Assembly: GCA_003569365.1 (NCBI GenBank)
Contig: BGOS01000003.1
Coordinates: forward strand, 1-64,000
DNA length: 64,000 nucleotides
Source: Anaerolineaceae bacterium
GTDB lineage: Bacteria; Chloroflexota; Anaerolineae; Anaerolineales; UBA11657
Direction: 5' to 3'
The notes beneath the pieces were generated by a model, which searched no databases, was not told the DNA's origin, and saw nothing but the letters and a program-made list of their open reading frames with translations. Positions within the stretch are counted from its first letter, which is position 1. Every line of letters begins with the position of its first letter. The translations under genes were made by a program, and so were the position numbers. Below, in pieces: positions 35,490-44,025 of this stretch.

Positions 35490-35945
35490 GTGCGAGTGTT
35501 GATTCAACGGGTGACGCAAGCCAGCGTGAGTGTGGCAGGCGTGGAGTTGGGGCGGATTGCGCGGGGCTTGCTGCTGCTGGTGGGGGTGGGGCACGGCGAC
35601 ACAGTGGCGGTTGCGGACTGGCTTGCGGATCGCGTAGTTGGCTTGCGCATTTTTGAAGACAACGCCGGCAAGACCAATCTTTCGATCCTGGATGCGGGCG
35701 GCAGTGCACTTGTGATTTCCCAGTTCACTTTATATGCGGACACCCGCAAGGGGCGGCGGCCCAGTTTTATGCCGGCGGCGCCACCAGAGCTGGCCGAGCC
35801 ACTGGTGCAGCGTTTTGCTGCTGGCTTGCAGGCTGCGGGCGTGGCGGTGCAGCATGGCCAGTTTGGCGCGCAGATGCAGGTGGCTCTCGTCAACGACGGG
35901 CCGGTAACCATTTGGCTTGAGCGCGAGACGGGCAGCCCGGATTAA
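35490..35945 (+). CDS. dtd: D-aminoacyl-tRNA deacylase
   Basis: 151 aa. GTG start at 35490 ([13 protein letters not shown]). The conserved motifs SQFTLYAD and NDGPVTIWL (the Gly-Pro motif) are present. Removes D-amino acids, and Gly from tRNA-Ala. Overlaps the end of the convergent lipoprotein gene by four bases. Confidence 0.96.
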   Translation: MRVLIQRVTQASVSVAGVELGRIARGLLLLVGVGHGDTVAVADWLADRVVGLRIFEDNAGKTNLSILDAGGSALVISQFTLYADTRKGRRPSFMPAAPPELAEPLVQRFAAGLQAAGVAVQHGQFGAQMQVALVNDGPVTIWLERETGSPD

Positions 35946-36568
35946 GGCTGCGGGGCGGCAACGGTAATTTTTATGTAGAGCCGGCTGCCAAACGGCTCGC
36001 CCTTTGCGTCGCTCAAGCGCCAGTAGCCTTCATAGTCGCCCGCAGCGGCGGGCGCTACCATCGATACATTCACAACTGCCAGAGTGCCGGGCAGTGCCGG
36101 GTAAAGCGCATGTTCCACGGTTGCACCAAGGTTATTTCCATCTACAAAAATGACGCGGTGCTGCGGTCCCCACGCGCAGGTGCCCGAGTTGCGCACCTGC
36201 CACTGTTTATTCAATGCTGTGCCGGGTGCAACCTTGCTGAAGTCTGGCACGGTCAAGTCACTCACAAATTCCACATCGTCGCCGCAGGCAACGGCGGCGG
36301 CAACAGTGGGCTGCACAGTGGGGGCCGCAGTGGGCACGTTGGCTGCAGGGCTTGCGGCCACTGGAGTGGTGGGCGTTGCGGGTCCGGCAGGTACGGCTGC
36401 GCCGCATGCAGCGCAAAAATACACCGCAAGCAGGGCAATCCCCCACCAGCGGGCACCAGCCGTCGCGCGGTACTTTACGGTCTGCAAAGCTTGGTTGGCA
36501 GGCAGAGATTGCCAGCCGTTGAAAATGCTGGCGGATAAATTTGGGTGCAGTTTACAGCGAATGCGCAT
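35942..36568 (-). CDS. Lipoprotein with NBR1-type Ig-like domain
   Basis: 208 aa from 36568, although a shorter start closer to the signal ([18 protein letters not shown]) is possible. Lipobox CAAC. A Thr/Pro/Ala linker (residues 58-95) leads to an Ig-like domain similar to the central domain of NBR1: [38 protein letters not shown] and [18 protein letters not shown]. Such lipoproteins are frequent in Chloroflexota and probably act at the cell surface. Confidence 0.8.
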   Translation of the reverse strand: MRIRCKLHPNLSASIFNGWQSLPANQALQTVKYRATAGARWWGIALLAVYFCAACGAAVPAGPATPTTPVAASPAANVPTAAPTVQPTVAAAVACGDDVEFVSDLTVPDFSKVAPGTALNKQWQVRNSGTCAWGPQHRVIFVDGNNLGATVEHALYPALPGTLAVVNVSMVAPAAAGDYEGYWRLSDAKGEPFGSRLYIKITVAAPQP

Positions 36569-36598
36569 CGCCGGGTGGTTTTGGTTGTAGACACTGGT

Positions 36599-36626
36599 TT
36601 GACATTCGCTGGTGAGCAGCTATACT
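36599..36626 (+). promoter_or_regulatory. Strong promoter of the small transcription unit
   Basis: TTGACA (36599-36604), 16-base spacer, TATACT (36621-36626). Transcription should start near 36633. Confidence 0.75.
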
Positions 36627-36681
36627 CTAAGTATTAATTGGGCTTATGCCCCGCTATCCTAATATTAAGGAGGTGATGTCT

Positions 36682-36747
36682 ATGAGTAGTGACTGTAGTC
36701 GTTCGCGACTCTTTGCCGGGACATGCCTCCTGTCTTCGACAGGGTAA
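36682..36747 (+). CDS. Possible 21-aa peptide
   Basis: ATG 36682 follows AAGGAGGTGAT, complementary to nearly the whole anti-Shine-Dalgarno sequence. The frame reads MSSDCSRSRLFAGTCLLSST plus Gly and stops at TAA 36745. Two cysteines; no membrane helix long enough for a typical type I toxin. The ribosome site is the best in the window, so translation is likely even though the peptide is unknown. Confidence 0.5.
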   Translation: MSSDCSRSRLFAGTCLLSSTG

Positions 36748-36757
36748 GTGTCCCGGC

Positions 36758-36797
36758 AAACAACAGGCCGTCCATGGGGGCGGTTTGTTGTTTTAAT
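36758..36797 (+). terminator. Intrinsic terminator of the small transcript
   Basis: AAACAACAGGCCGTCC pairs with GGGCGGTTTGTTGTTT (16 positions, two G-U pairs), followed by T. The stop of convergent pfkA is eight bases further on. Confidence 0.85.
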
Positions 36798-36804
36798 CCG
36801 GAGT

Positions 36805-37896
36805 TCATTGGTCGTCGCCAAATGAAATCCCCACGCCGCGTGCCATTTGCACCATCTCGGAAGTGGGATCCACCAGCTTAGGAGTCAGCGCGAGTGCATC
36901 CGTTAGCGCGATGTCGCCGATCCCGGCATCGCGATAGCACACCATGCGGCCGAAACCGCGGCGCGCAGCCAGCCGCACAGCGGCTGCCCCGTAGCGGGTT
37001 GCCAGCCAGCGGTCAAAGGGTACCGGACTGCCGCCGCGTTGCAGGTGCCCAAGCACGGTGCAGCGCGTCTCCAACCCGGAGGTGGCCTCGATCAGATCCG
37101 ATACTTGTTGCCCGATGCCGCCGAGGCGCGCGATGTGCAGAGCGTCCGCCTGTGAGCGCAGCACTTGTCCGTTGTTTTTCAGGCGGGCACCCTCGGCCAC
37201 TGCCAGAATGCTGAACAGGCGCCCGCGGCTGCGGCGCTCTTCCAGCTTGGCAATCAGACCGGCAATGTCAAATTCAATTTCAGGAATCAGGATCACATCT
37301 GCGCCGCCGGCCACGCCCGCTACCAGCGCGATCCAGCCAGCTTCGCGGCCCATCAGTTCGAGCACCATCACACGGTGATGGCTCTCCGCAGTTGAATGCA
37401 GGCGGTCGGCGGCGTCCGTGGCGGTTGCCACGGCGGTGTTAAAGCCAAATGTGACGTCCGTGCCGCCCATGTCGTTGTCAATTGTTTTCGGGACACCCAC
37501 GATTGGTGCGCCGTGAGCAATTAGATCTTGGCTGATGCGCAGCGTTCCATCGCCGCCAAGTACGAGCAGCCCGTCCAGCTTGAGGCGCTCGATATTGCGC
37601 AGTGCATCGGCAGACACATCGATGATGGTTTCGGCGCCAGCTGTTGTGGTCTTTTTTGCAAATGGGTTACCGCGGTTGGCGGCACCCAGAATTGTGCCGC
37701 CGCGCGAAAGGATGCCGCGCACATCAGCCAGCGTCAGGACGCGCGCCCGGTCACTGTCCAGCAGGCCGTCAAAACCGTCTGGAATGCCAACAATTTCCAG
37801 GTTGTATTCGTTGCTGGCAGTTAACACCACCGCCCGAATTACAGCGTTCAGTCCGGGTGCGTCGCCACCGCCAGTGAGAATGCCAAGTCTTTTCAA
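36805..37896 (-). CDS. pfkA: 6-phosphofructokinase
   Basis: 363 aa from TTG 37896 (LKRLGILTGGGDAPGLNAVI). An ATG at 37926 overlaps the -10 box and therefore cannot be transcribed from it. GGDGTLR has Gly at the position that is Asp in PPi-dependent enzymes, suggesting ATP use. The substrate motif PKTIDNDMGGTDVTFGF and MGREAGWIAL are intact. Phosphorylates fructose 6-phosphate, committing sugar to glycolysis. Divergent from glycogen synthase. Confidence 0.93.
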   Translation of the reverse strand: MKRLGILTGGGDAPGLNAVIRAVVLTASNEYNLEIVGIPDGFDGLLDSDRARVLTLADVRGILSRGGTILGAANRGNPFAKKTTTAGAETIIDVSADALRNIERLKLDGLLVLGGDGTLRISQDLIAHGAPIVGVPKTIDNDMGGTDVTFGFNTAVATATDAADRLHSTAESHHRVMVLELMGREAGWIALVAGVAGGADVILIPEIEFDIAGLIAKLEERRSRGRLFSILAVAEGARLKNNGQVLRSQADALHIARLGGIGQQVSDLIEATSGLETRCTVLGHLQRGGSPVPFDRWLATRYGAAAVRLAARRGFGRMVCYRDAGIGDIALTDALALTPKLVDPTSEMVQMARGVGISFGDDQ

Positions 37897-37924
37897 TTGG
37901 AAAATCTTCCGCGCTGCAGGCGCC

Positions 37925-37932
37925 ATTATACT
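37925..37932. promoter_or_regulatory. Overlapping divergent -10 boxes of pfkA and glgA
   Basis: Eight bases (ATTATACT) hold TATAAT on the minus strand (37930-37925) and TATACT on the plus strand (37927-37932). The two genes therefore share one bidirectional promoter core. Confidence 0.6.
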
Positions 37933-37944
37933 GTTGGGGGAATT

Positions 37945-39399
37945 ATGCGCCGGTTAAAAATATTGATGTTGGCAGCGGAGGCCGCGCCGCTTATAAAAGT
38001 GGGCGGCCTTGCTGATGTGGCGGGCGCCTTGCCGGTTGCACTGCGCAAGATGGGGCTGGATGTGCGCGTGATGCTGCCGGACAATGGCTTGCGGGTGCCG
38101 GCCGCATATAAAGCGCGGCGGCTGGCGGGTGGTGTGCTGGCTTGGGATGGGCGGGCTGAGCGCGTGACATTGCGCTGCCTGAATGTTAGCGGCGGGTTGT
38201 GCTATTTGGTGGGCGGCCGGCCCATTGCGCGGGATGGCAAAGTGTATGGCGCCAACATGGCCGGCGATTTGCGCAAGTTTGTGTTCTTTGCGCTGGCAGC
38301 TTTGCGGGCGGCCGAGAGCCTGCAGTTCCAGCCGGATGTGGTGCATGTGCACGATGCCCATCCCGGGGCTGCACTTTATTTTCTTGGCACGGCGGGCCGG
38401 GTGCAGCGCTTCTGGAAGTTCACCGCGGGCGTGCTCACGATCCACAATCTTGCTTATCAGTTCAACGATGGTGCGGCTGCACTGGAGGCTGGCGGGCTCG
38501 CACAGTGCGTTGATGCGCGCATTCCGGTGCATGCGCGCGCTGGCTTGCTGGCGCTCGGCATTGCTGCGGCAGACGTTGTCAATACAGTGAGCCCCTCGTA
38601 CGCCCGCGAAATCCGGCGGGTAGAGCAGGGCGCTGGCTTGCAGATGCTGGTGCGGGCGCGGGGTGCGCGCGTGTGTGGCATTCTTAACGGGTTGGACGGT
38701 GCGGTGTGGAACCCGGCAACGGATGCGGTGCTTGCAGCAAAATTCGATGTGCGCCGGCTGGCGCGGCGGCGCGTGAATCGGGACGCGCTGCGCGCCGAGC
38801 TGCAGCTTCCGGCAGCGGCCGGGCCTTTGTTTGCACTTGTGGCGCGATTGGACTGGCAAAAGGGTTTGGATTTAGTGTTAGCCGTGGCGCCGCTGCTGCG
38901 GGTGCTGGGTGCGCAGCTGGTGGTGCTTGGCAGTGGCAGCCCGGAAATTGCAAAGCAGCTGCGGCAATTGGCGCGCGCTCACCCGCGTGCTGTGGCTGTG
39001 CGCGTGGGCTTTGATGAAGCATTGGCACGCCGGATCTATGCGGGCGCGGATGTGGTGCTGGTGCCTTCGCGCTATGAGCCTTGCGGCTTGACCCAGCTGA
39101 TTGGCATGCGCTACGGCGCAATTCCGCTGGTGCGTGCCACCGGTGGTTTGGCGGATACGGTGGTGGATGTGAATGTGGATGCGGTGCGCGGCACCGGATT
39201 TGTGTTCTCCAAGTATTCGGCCGCGGCTTTGGCTGCTGCGGTGCGCCGCGCGTGCAAATTATTTGCTGAACGCCAGGCATGGCAGGCGCTGCAGGTGCGC
39301 GCCATGCAAGCCGACTTTTCGTGGAAGCTGCCGGTGCAGGCGTACGCAGATCTATATGCGCGGGCTGTGCGCATTCGGCGGAACGGCGCTGCAAGGTGA
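37945..39399 (+). CDS. glgA: Glycogen synthase (ADP/UDP-glucose)
   Basis: 484 aa GT5-family enzyme from ATG 37945 (MRRLKILMLAAEAAPLIKVG). Motifs: the N-terminal KVGGLADVAGALP loop, HVHDAHPGAALYFLG, TIHNLAYQF, and the C-terminal SRYEPCGLTQLIGMRYG and RATGGLADTV. Extends alpha-1,4-glucan. Only five bases lie between the predicted transcript start and the ATG, with GGGGG partly in the leader. Complete. Confidence 0.95.
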   Translation: MRRLKILMLAAEAAPLIKVGGLADVAGALPVALRKMGLDVRVMLPDNGLRVPAAYKARRLAGGVLAWDGRAERVTLRCLNVSGGLCYLVGGRPIARDGKVYGANMAGDLRKFVFFALAALRAAESLQFQPDVVHVHDAHPGAALYFLGTAGRVQRFWKFTAGVLTIHNLAYQFNDGAAALEAGGLAQCVDARIPVHARAGLLALGIAAADVVNTVSPSYAREIRRVEQGAGLQMLVRARGARVCGILNGLDGAVWNPATDAVLAAKFDVRRLARRRVNRDALRAELQLPAAAGPLFALVARLDWQKGLDLVLAVAPLLRVLGAQLVVLGSGSPEIAKQLRQLARAHPRAVAVRVGFDEALARRIYAGADVVLVPSRYEPCGLTQLIGMRYGAIPLVRATGGLADTVVDVNVDAVRGTGFVFSKYSAAALAAAVRRACKLFAERQAWQALQVRAMQADFSWKLPVQAYADLYARAVRIRRNGAAR

Positions 39400-39775
39400 G
39401 GATCATGGAGGGTGCGCAGTATCGGGAAGGTGGGGTTGATCCGCACGTGATTGCGGGGGCGGGCGTTTTCGGTTGGGCAGCCGCTGCCGGAGTGGCTGCT
39501 GCCGGCAGACAAAATTTGAAATCACCGCAAAGCAATGATTCCACCAGTCTCACCTTTGTTTTACTTTCCCCAAGTGGCTGCCACCGAGCTGCAGCCGGAG
39601 CTGCGGGCTGCCGAGCCGCCGGAGTATGCCACGGCTGGCAGTGCTGATCTTGAACCGGAGCAATTGCAACCGGCGCTCTTCGACAAGTCACTGCGCATGC
39701 TGCCGCGCGCGGGGCAGGTGTACGGCCCGCGACCGCAGGCAAGTTCCCGTGGGTATCCGCCGCCTGGCCAATTGC
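39400..39775. other. Intergenic stretch with only a weak frame
   Basis: A plus-strand frame at 39535-39792 (85 aa, MIPPVSPLFYFPQVAATELQ at the start) has Pro/Glu-rich composition, no ribosome site and no recognised domain. Otherwise I see nothing before the promoter at 39776. Confidence 0.3.
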
Positions 39776-39803
39776 TTGACCGCCGCGCTTGACCCTGTAA
39801 ATT
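39776..39803 (+). promoter_or_regulatory. Promoter of the Calx-beta/FG-GAP leader
   Basis: TTGACC (39776-39781), 16-base spacer, TAAATT (39798-39803). Predicted start near 39810, leaving a leader of about 235 nt. Confidence 0.5.
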
Positions 39804-39889
39804 TTCCGTAAGCAGTTTGTTTGGCGGGTGCTTTTGCCGCAGCGCCCGCGCCCCGCACTCAAGCCGGCCGGTAATCTGCCGATACTCCC

Positions 39890-40010
39890 CGCACGTGCTA
39901 CGGAATTGACTCGCAGCCCCTAAGTTGTCGAGGTTCCGCTAGCCATAATTTTTTGTGCCAGCCGGGATGGCGCAAGCCGCTGATGGAAGCAGCGGTTTTA
40001 TTGGCTCAGC
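39890..40010 (+). ncRNA. Structured leader RNA before the secreted repeat protein
   Basis: Three hairpins in a row. First, GCTACGGAA (39897-39905) pairs with TTCCG and TAGC (39934-39943, one bulged C), with an inner CTCG/CGAG. Second, GTGCCA (39955-39960) pairs with TGGCGC (39968-39973) with loop GCCGGGA. Third, CCGCTG/CAGCGG (39977-39995) is followed by TTTTATT, a weak terminator. The gene starts about 45 bases later, so it looks like an attenuated leader. The GCCGGG loop recalls the P3 loop of class I c-di-GMP riboswitches, but the rest does not match convincingly. Confidence 0.4.
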
Positions 40011-40046
40011 TGGCGCACCAGCGCAGCTGGCGGGAGTGTTGCAAGG

Positions 40047-42652
40047 ATGCTACACGGTAATAGTTCTCAACAATTTAATTTATTGCACCGGCGCAGCGTG
40101 GCGATGTTGGCGGCCGGTGTGTTTGCATTCAGCTGGCTGGCGCTGGGCGTACAAACATTGCCGGGCGTGCGCGGCGCGCTTTCCTCAACGTGGAACTCTG
40201 CGGTAGCGCGGCCGGCGGCTGCCCGCTCGGAAGCAGGCGCCCGGCTGCCGGCACTGCGGCTTGACTCCAATGCGGCGGCTGCTGCGGCATATTGTGGCAC
40301 CGGCAGTTCGCTTGTCACCTTAACAGAAAGCAACGGCGGGACGGCCGTGTTCGAGGGTGGCGCTACGGATTCCTACACCGTCAAACTCGCATCAGCGCCA
40401 AGTAGCTCGGTGGAAGTGACGGTTGGAACAAACAGTCAACTTTCCACTTTGCCTTTGCGTCTGTTTTTCACGACTGCCAATTGGGCCACCGCACAAACTG
40501 TGACGGTGACCGGCGTGGATGACGTTGTGAAAGAGGGGCTGCACACCGCTGCAATTACCCACGGCACTTCCAGCACGGACAGCACTTTTAATGGCTTGTG
40601 CGTGAATGATGTCACGGCCAGTATCACTGACAATGACTCAACAGCGCCAGTGCTGGTAGTGCAGAGCGCGGGTGCCACAGTGGTGTCAGAGGGCGGCGAT
40701 ACTGACGGCTTCACGCTGGTGCTGGGGCAGGTGCCGGGCGGGCCGGTGACCGTAACCATTGGCCACGCCGGAGGCCAGTTCACCCTTTCGACCACAACGA
40801 TGTTTTTTACGTCGCTGGACTATTATCTGGTGCGGTCTGTGCAAGTGACGGCAATCAATGATACGGTGTGGGAGGGTGCCCACAGCGGCGTGATCACGTT
40901 TACCGTTGAGAGTGACACTTTAGCGTACAACGGGCGCGTAATCCCAAGCATTACGGTTGCAATTGTGGACAACGAGTCTGGTGTGCGGCTGGAGGAGACG
41001 GGAACGGATACCGTTGCCATCGAGGGCGCCCATAACTCGCCGGACATGTACAGTGTGCGACTGGAAACACAGCCGACGCATCCGGTTACGATCGCAGTAA
41101 ATGGTGGAACCCAGCTGCACTTAAGAACTGTGGTGGCGGCGCCACTTATACCTGTGAACGTGACAAGCCTGACCTTCACCAGCAGTAACTGGAGCGTGCC
41201 GCAAATGGTGTACGTGACCGGTGTTGATGATGCCGTGGTGGAGGGGGCACACACGCAGCAGATTTCCCATCTGGTGGACAGCGCTGACAAGTTCTATGAC
41301 AGCGACGGTTTCTTTGGGGGCGTGGCGATTACTGGTTGGAGCACTGCCACGGTGGTGCTCAAGCAGGACTTTACCCCCACGCTGACGGCGGACATTGACG
41401 ACAATGACGTGCGCGTGATTGTCGCGGAAACTGACGGTGGCACGATCGTAAAAGAAGGCGTCATTGGCGACAGCTATTCAATCCGGCTGGCGGTGCCGCC
41501 CACTGCATTTGTGTCGGTGGGAGTGGGCACCACCAGCAATCAGATCACCCTCAGTCCGGCTAGTGTCGGGTTCGATTCCACAAACTGGTACATTCCTAAA
41601 ATCATTTCGATCGTTGCGGTTGACGATTCTGTGCTTGAGTCGCAGCACACAGCTGTGATTACGCATCGGGTGCAGAGCACGGATCCGGTCTTTGGCGGCA
41701 CGGGCGTGAATAACATCCGCCTGGTGGTGCTGGACAATGATGCCATCAATTCGCCGCCTTCGGACTTCGATGGCGACGGTGTTTCTGACCGCACGGTCTA
41801 CCGGGCGGTCAGCGGTGAGTGGGTGGTGCGGCGCACGTCCACTGGCGTGGGTGAGGTGAATGTGTGGGGCTTGGCTGGCAGCGAGGAGATCCCGGTTCCG
41901 CTGGACTATGACGGTGATGGCAAGACCGATCGCGCTGTGTTCCGGCCGTCTACAGCGCAATGGTTTATTTTCCGCAGTGGAAGCCAGTTGGCGAGTGTCA
42001 CAACCTGGGGCATTGCTGATGGCGGCGATCTGCCGGCGCCGGGCGACTTTGATGGCGACGGTCAGGCCGACATTGCTGTATACCGGCGCACAACCGGGCA
42101 GTGGTTTATCCTGCTCTCGCGCACCAAAGAGGTGCGGGTGCAGCTCTGGGGCGATTCGCGGCCGCAATACCGCATCTACGAGGTGCCGTTGCCGGCTGAT
42201 TACGATGGCGACACAATCACCGATTTTGTATCTATCAAAGTTCGACTGGCAACTGGTTTGTGAAGTACAGCGGCGGTGGATTCGATATTGTGAACTGGGG
42301 CGAGGGCGGCGGCGTGGATATTCCGGTTCCGGGAGACTATGATGGCGACCGGCGCGCAGATCTTGCTGTTTATCAGCCAACGCGCGCGCTGTGGGCGGTG
42401 CGCAGTCTGGTTACCGGCGCCATCAGTTCGGTCACCTGGGGTATTGCAGGCACGGATGATCTGCCTGTGGTTGGTGACTTTGACGGCGATGGAACTGCCG
42501 ACCGCACTATTTATCGGCGCTCGACGGCGCAGTGGATCACTAAGTTTTCATCCGGCAGGCCTCCGATTGCAATCACTTGGGGCGAGGCGGCAAGCCGCGA
42601 CTACCCAATTCCCGCCCCGGATTTTGATCTGAATTACCTCCCTTATTATTAG
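40047..42652 (+). CDS. Secreted Calx-beta-like/FG-GAP repeat protein with one frameshift
   Basis: An open frame of 738 aa ends at TGA 42261-42263, and the next frame continues with WFVKYSGGG to 42652. One missing base near 42228-42233 splits an otherwise regular repeat, so the intact product would be about 868 aa. A signal peptide is likely (MLAAGVFAFSWLALGVQ). Residues 90-560 hold four Calx-beta-like repeats (SYTVKLASAPSSSVEV, VTVTGVDDVVKEGLHTAAIT). The C-terminal third holds six FG-GAP blades with Ca-binding DxDxDG loops (DFDGDGVSD, DYDGDGKTD, DFDGDGQAD, DYDGDRRAD, DFDGDGTAD). It is probably an extracellular adhesin or matrix protein. No sorting signal recognised. Confidence 0.8.
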
Positions 42653-42691
42653 CGAATCCCCACTGGTTGGGGCCCCCACACAAGGAGCATC

Positions 42692-42722
42692 AGTGCCTGG
42701 GTCGAAAAGCCCGGGCACTTTT
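42692..42722 (+). terminator. Intrinsic terminator after the repeat protein
   Basis: AGTGCCTGGG pairs with CCCGGGCACT (10 positions, one G-U), eight-base loop, then TTTT. Confidence 0.85.
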
Positions 42723-42785
42723 GTGTCTGCTAGAATCAGAGTTCGACAAACTGTGTTTCCGGATTGACCGCTCCAAAATAGACGC

Positions 42786-43973
42786 ATGCTGCCTGGTACC
42801 CCCTTCCATTCCCGGACTGCTCCTTTGTGCGCTGCGCATAACTGGCGGCGTTGGGGCCCGTGCGTAGTGGCTGGTTCGTACGACCTGCATCCGGAGCGCG
42901 AATACTTTGCGGTGCGTACCAGCGCGGCATTGTTTGACGTGTCGCCGCTCTACAAATACGCAATTCGCGGGGTGGATGCAACGCGGCTGCTGAACCGCGT
43001 CATCACACGCGACGTTAGCCGCTGCCGGGTTGGCCAGGTGTTTTACACACCGTGGTGCGATGCTGCCGGCAAGGTATTGGATGATGGCACGCTGCAGCGC
43101 CTGGGTGAATCTGTTTTCCGGCTGACGTGCGCCGAGCCAAATTTGCAATGGCTGTACGCCAATGCCACCGGCTTACAGGTTGAGATCGAGGATGTTTCGG
43201 AACAGGTGGCAGCGCTTTCCTTGCAGGGTCCTTCAGCGCGCGCCATACTGCAGCATCTGTGCCCTGCAGATTTGAATGACCTGCGTTATTTCCATGTGAT
43301 GGGCAGCCAGTTGGGCAGTGTGGCCGTGGAAATTTCCCGCACCGGGTACAGTGGCGATTTGGGCTATGAAGTATGGTGCGAGGCTGCGGCCGCCCCGCAG
43401 CTTTGGGATTTGATTTGGGAGGCGGGCATGCCATACGGATTGGTGCCAGCTGGCATTCTGGCATTGGATGTGGCGCGGGTTGAGGCCGGCCTGCTGCTGC
43501 TGGATGTGGACTACACGTCGGCGCGGGCGGCTGCGATTGAGGCGCGCAAGTCATCGCCCTATGAGCTGGGCCTGGGTTGGGCCGTGGACTTGCGCAAGGA
43601 AAACTTTGTGGGGCGCGCGGCGCTGGCGCTGGAACAAACTCGCCCGGCGCAGTGGCGCTTTGTGGGCATTGAGGTGGACTGGCTGGATGTGGAAGGATTA
43701 TTCAATGCAGCCGGCTTGGCGCCGCAGGTGCCAACCCAAACGCTGCGCGCCAGTGTGCCGTTGTATCTAAGTGATGAGTGGGTGGGGTACGCCAGCAGCA
43801 CTGTATGGTCGCCCATCACCAAACGCTACATTGGGTTGGCGCATTTGCGCGCGCCACATTTTGCCACAGGTACAAGTTTGCAGATGGAAGTGACGGTGGA
43901 GCACCAGCGGCGGCTGGCATCCGCGAAGGTTGTGGAACTTCCGTTTTATGATCCGCCACGCAAACGCAGCTGA
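42786..43973 (+). CDS. GcvT-family (aminomethyltransferase-like) protein
   Basis: 395 aa. ATG 42786 is supported by TPFHSRTAPLCAAHNW, a typical start in this subfamily. Folate-binding GcvT fold: FDVSPLYKYAIRGVDATRLL, SLQGPSARAIL, RTGYSGDLGYEVWC and VPAGILALDVARVEAGL. Such proteins pass a methyl-derived one-carbon unit to tetrahydrofolate. It is the first gene of a four-gene operon with two FAD enzymes and a Rieske oxygenase, which suggests demethylation of an N-methyl compound. TAGAAT at 42731 is a possible -10. Confidence 0.85.
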   Translation: MLPGTPFHSRTAPLCAAHNWRRWGPCVVAGSYDLHPEREYFAVRTSAALFDVSPLYKYAIRGVDATRLLNRVITRDVSRCRVGQVFYTPWCDAAGKVLDDGTLQRLGESVFRLTCAEPNLQWLYANATGLQVEIEDVSEQVAALSLQGPSARAILQHLCPADLNDLRYFHVMGSQLGSVAVEISRTGYSGDLGYEVWCEAAAAPQLWDLIWEAGMPYGLVPAGILALDVARVEAGLLLLDVDYTSARAAAIEARKSSPYELGLGWAVDLRKENFVGRAALALEQTRPAQWRFVGIEVDWLDVEGLFNAAGLAPQVPTQTLRASVPLYLSDEWVGYASSTVWSPITKRYIGLAHLRAPHFATGTSLQMEVTVEHQRRLASAKVVELPFYDPPRKRS

Positions 43974-44025
43974 TGCTGGTTAATGGATCACAATCAGTGC
44001 CCCAACTTGATAAGGTGAACTAACG

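Larger units (their letters stand above)
36633..36797 (+). ncRNA. Stand-alone small transcript (about 165 nt) with nested hairpin and terminator
   Basis: Bounded by the promoter and an intrinsic terminator, with no gene downstream on this strand before glgA. GCCGGGACA (36715-36723) pairs perfectly with TGTCCCGGC (36749-36757), and inside it CCTGTC pairs with GACAGG (36729-36734, 36738-36743). The long hairpin covers the last third of a 21-codon frame. It may be a dual-function RNA, a peptide mRNA with a regulatory hairpin, or a small RNA. No known family recognised. Confidence 0.6.

Noticed and set aside
37897-37926. ATG 37926 as the pfkA start
   Set aside because: The ATG overlaps the TATAAT box, so a transcript from that promoter would not contain it; TTG 37896 fits the family N-terminus.
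38684-39862. Minus-strand frame of 392 codons across glgA
   Set aside because: glgA motifs are complete on the plus strand; the opposite frame has no domain or ribosome site.
39897-39960. Possible tRNA gene in the leader
   Set aside because: There is a long stem-loop but no T-loop consensus (GGTTCGAATCC type), no acceptor stem and no CCA-compatible end.
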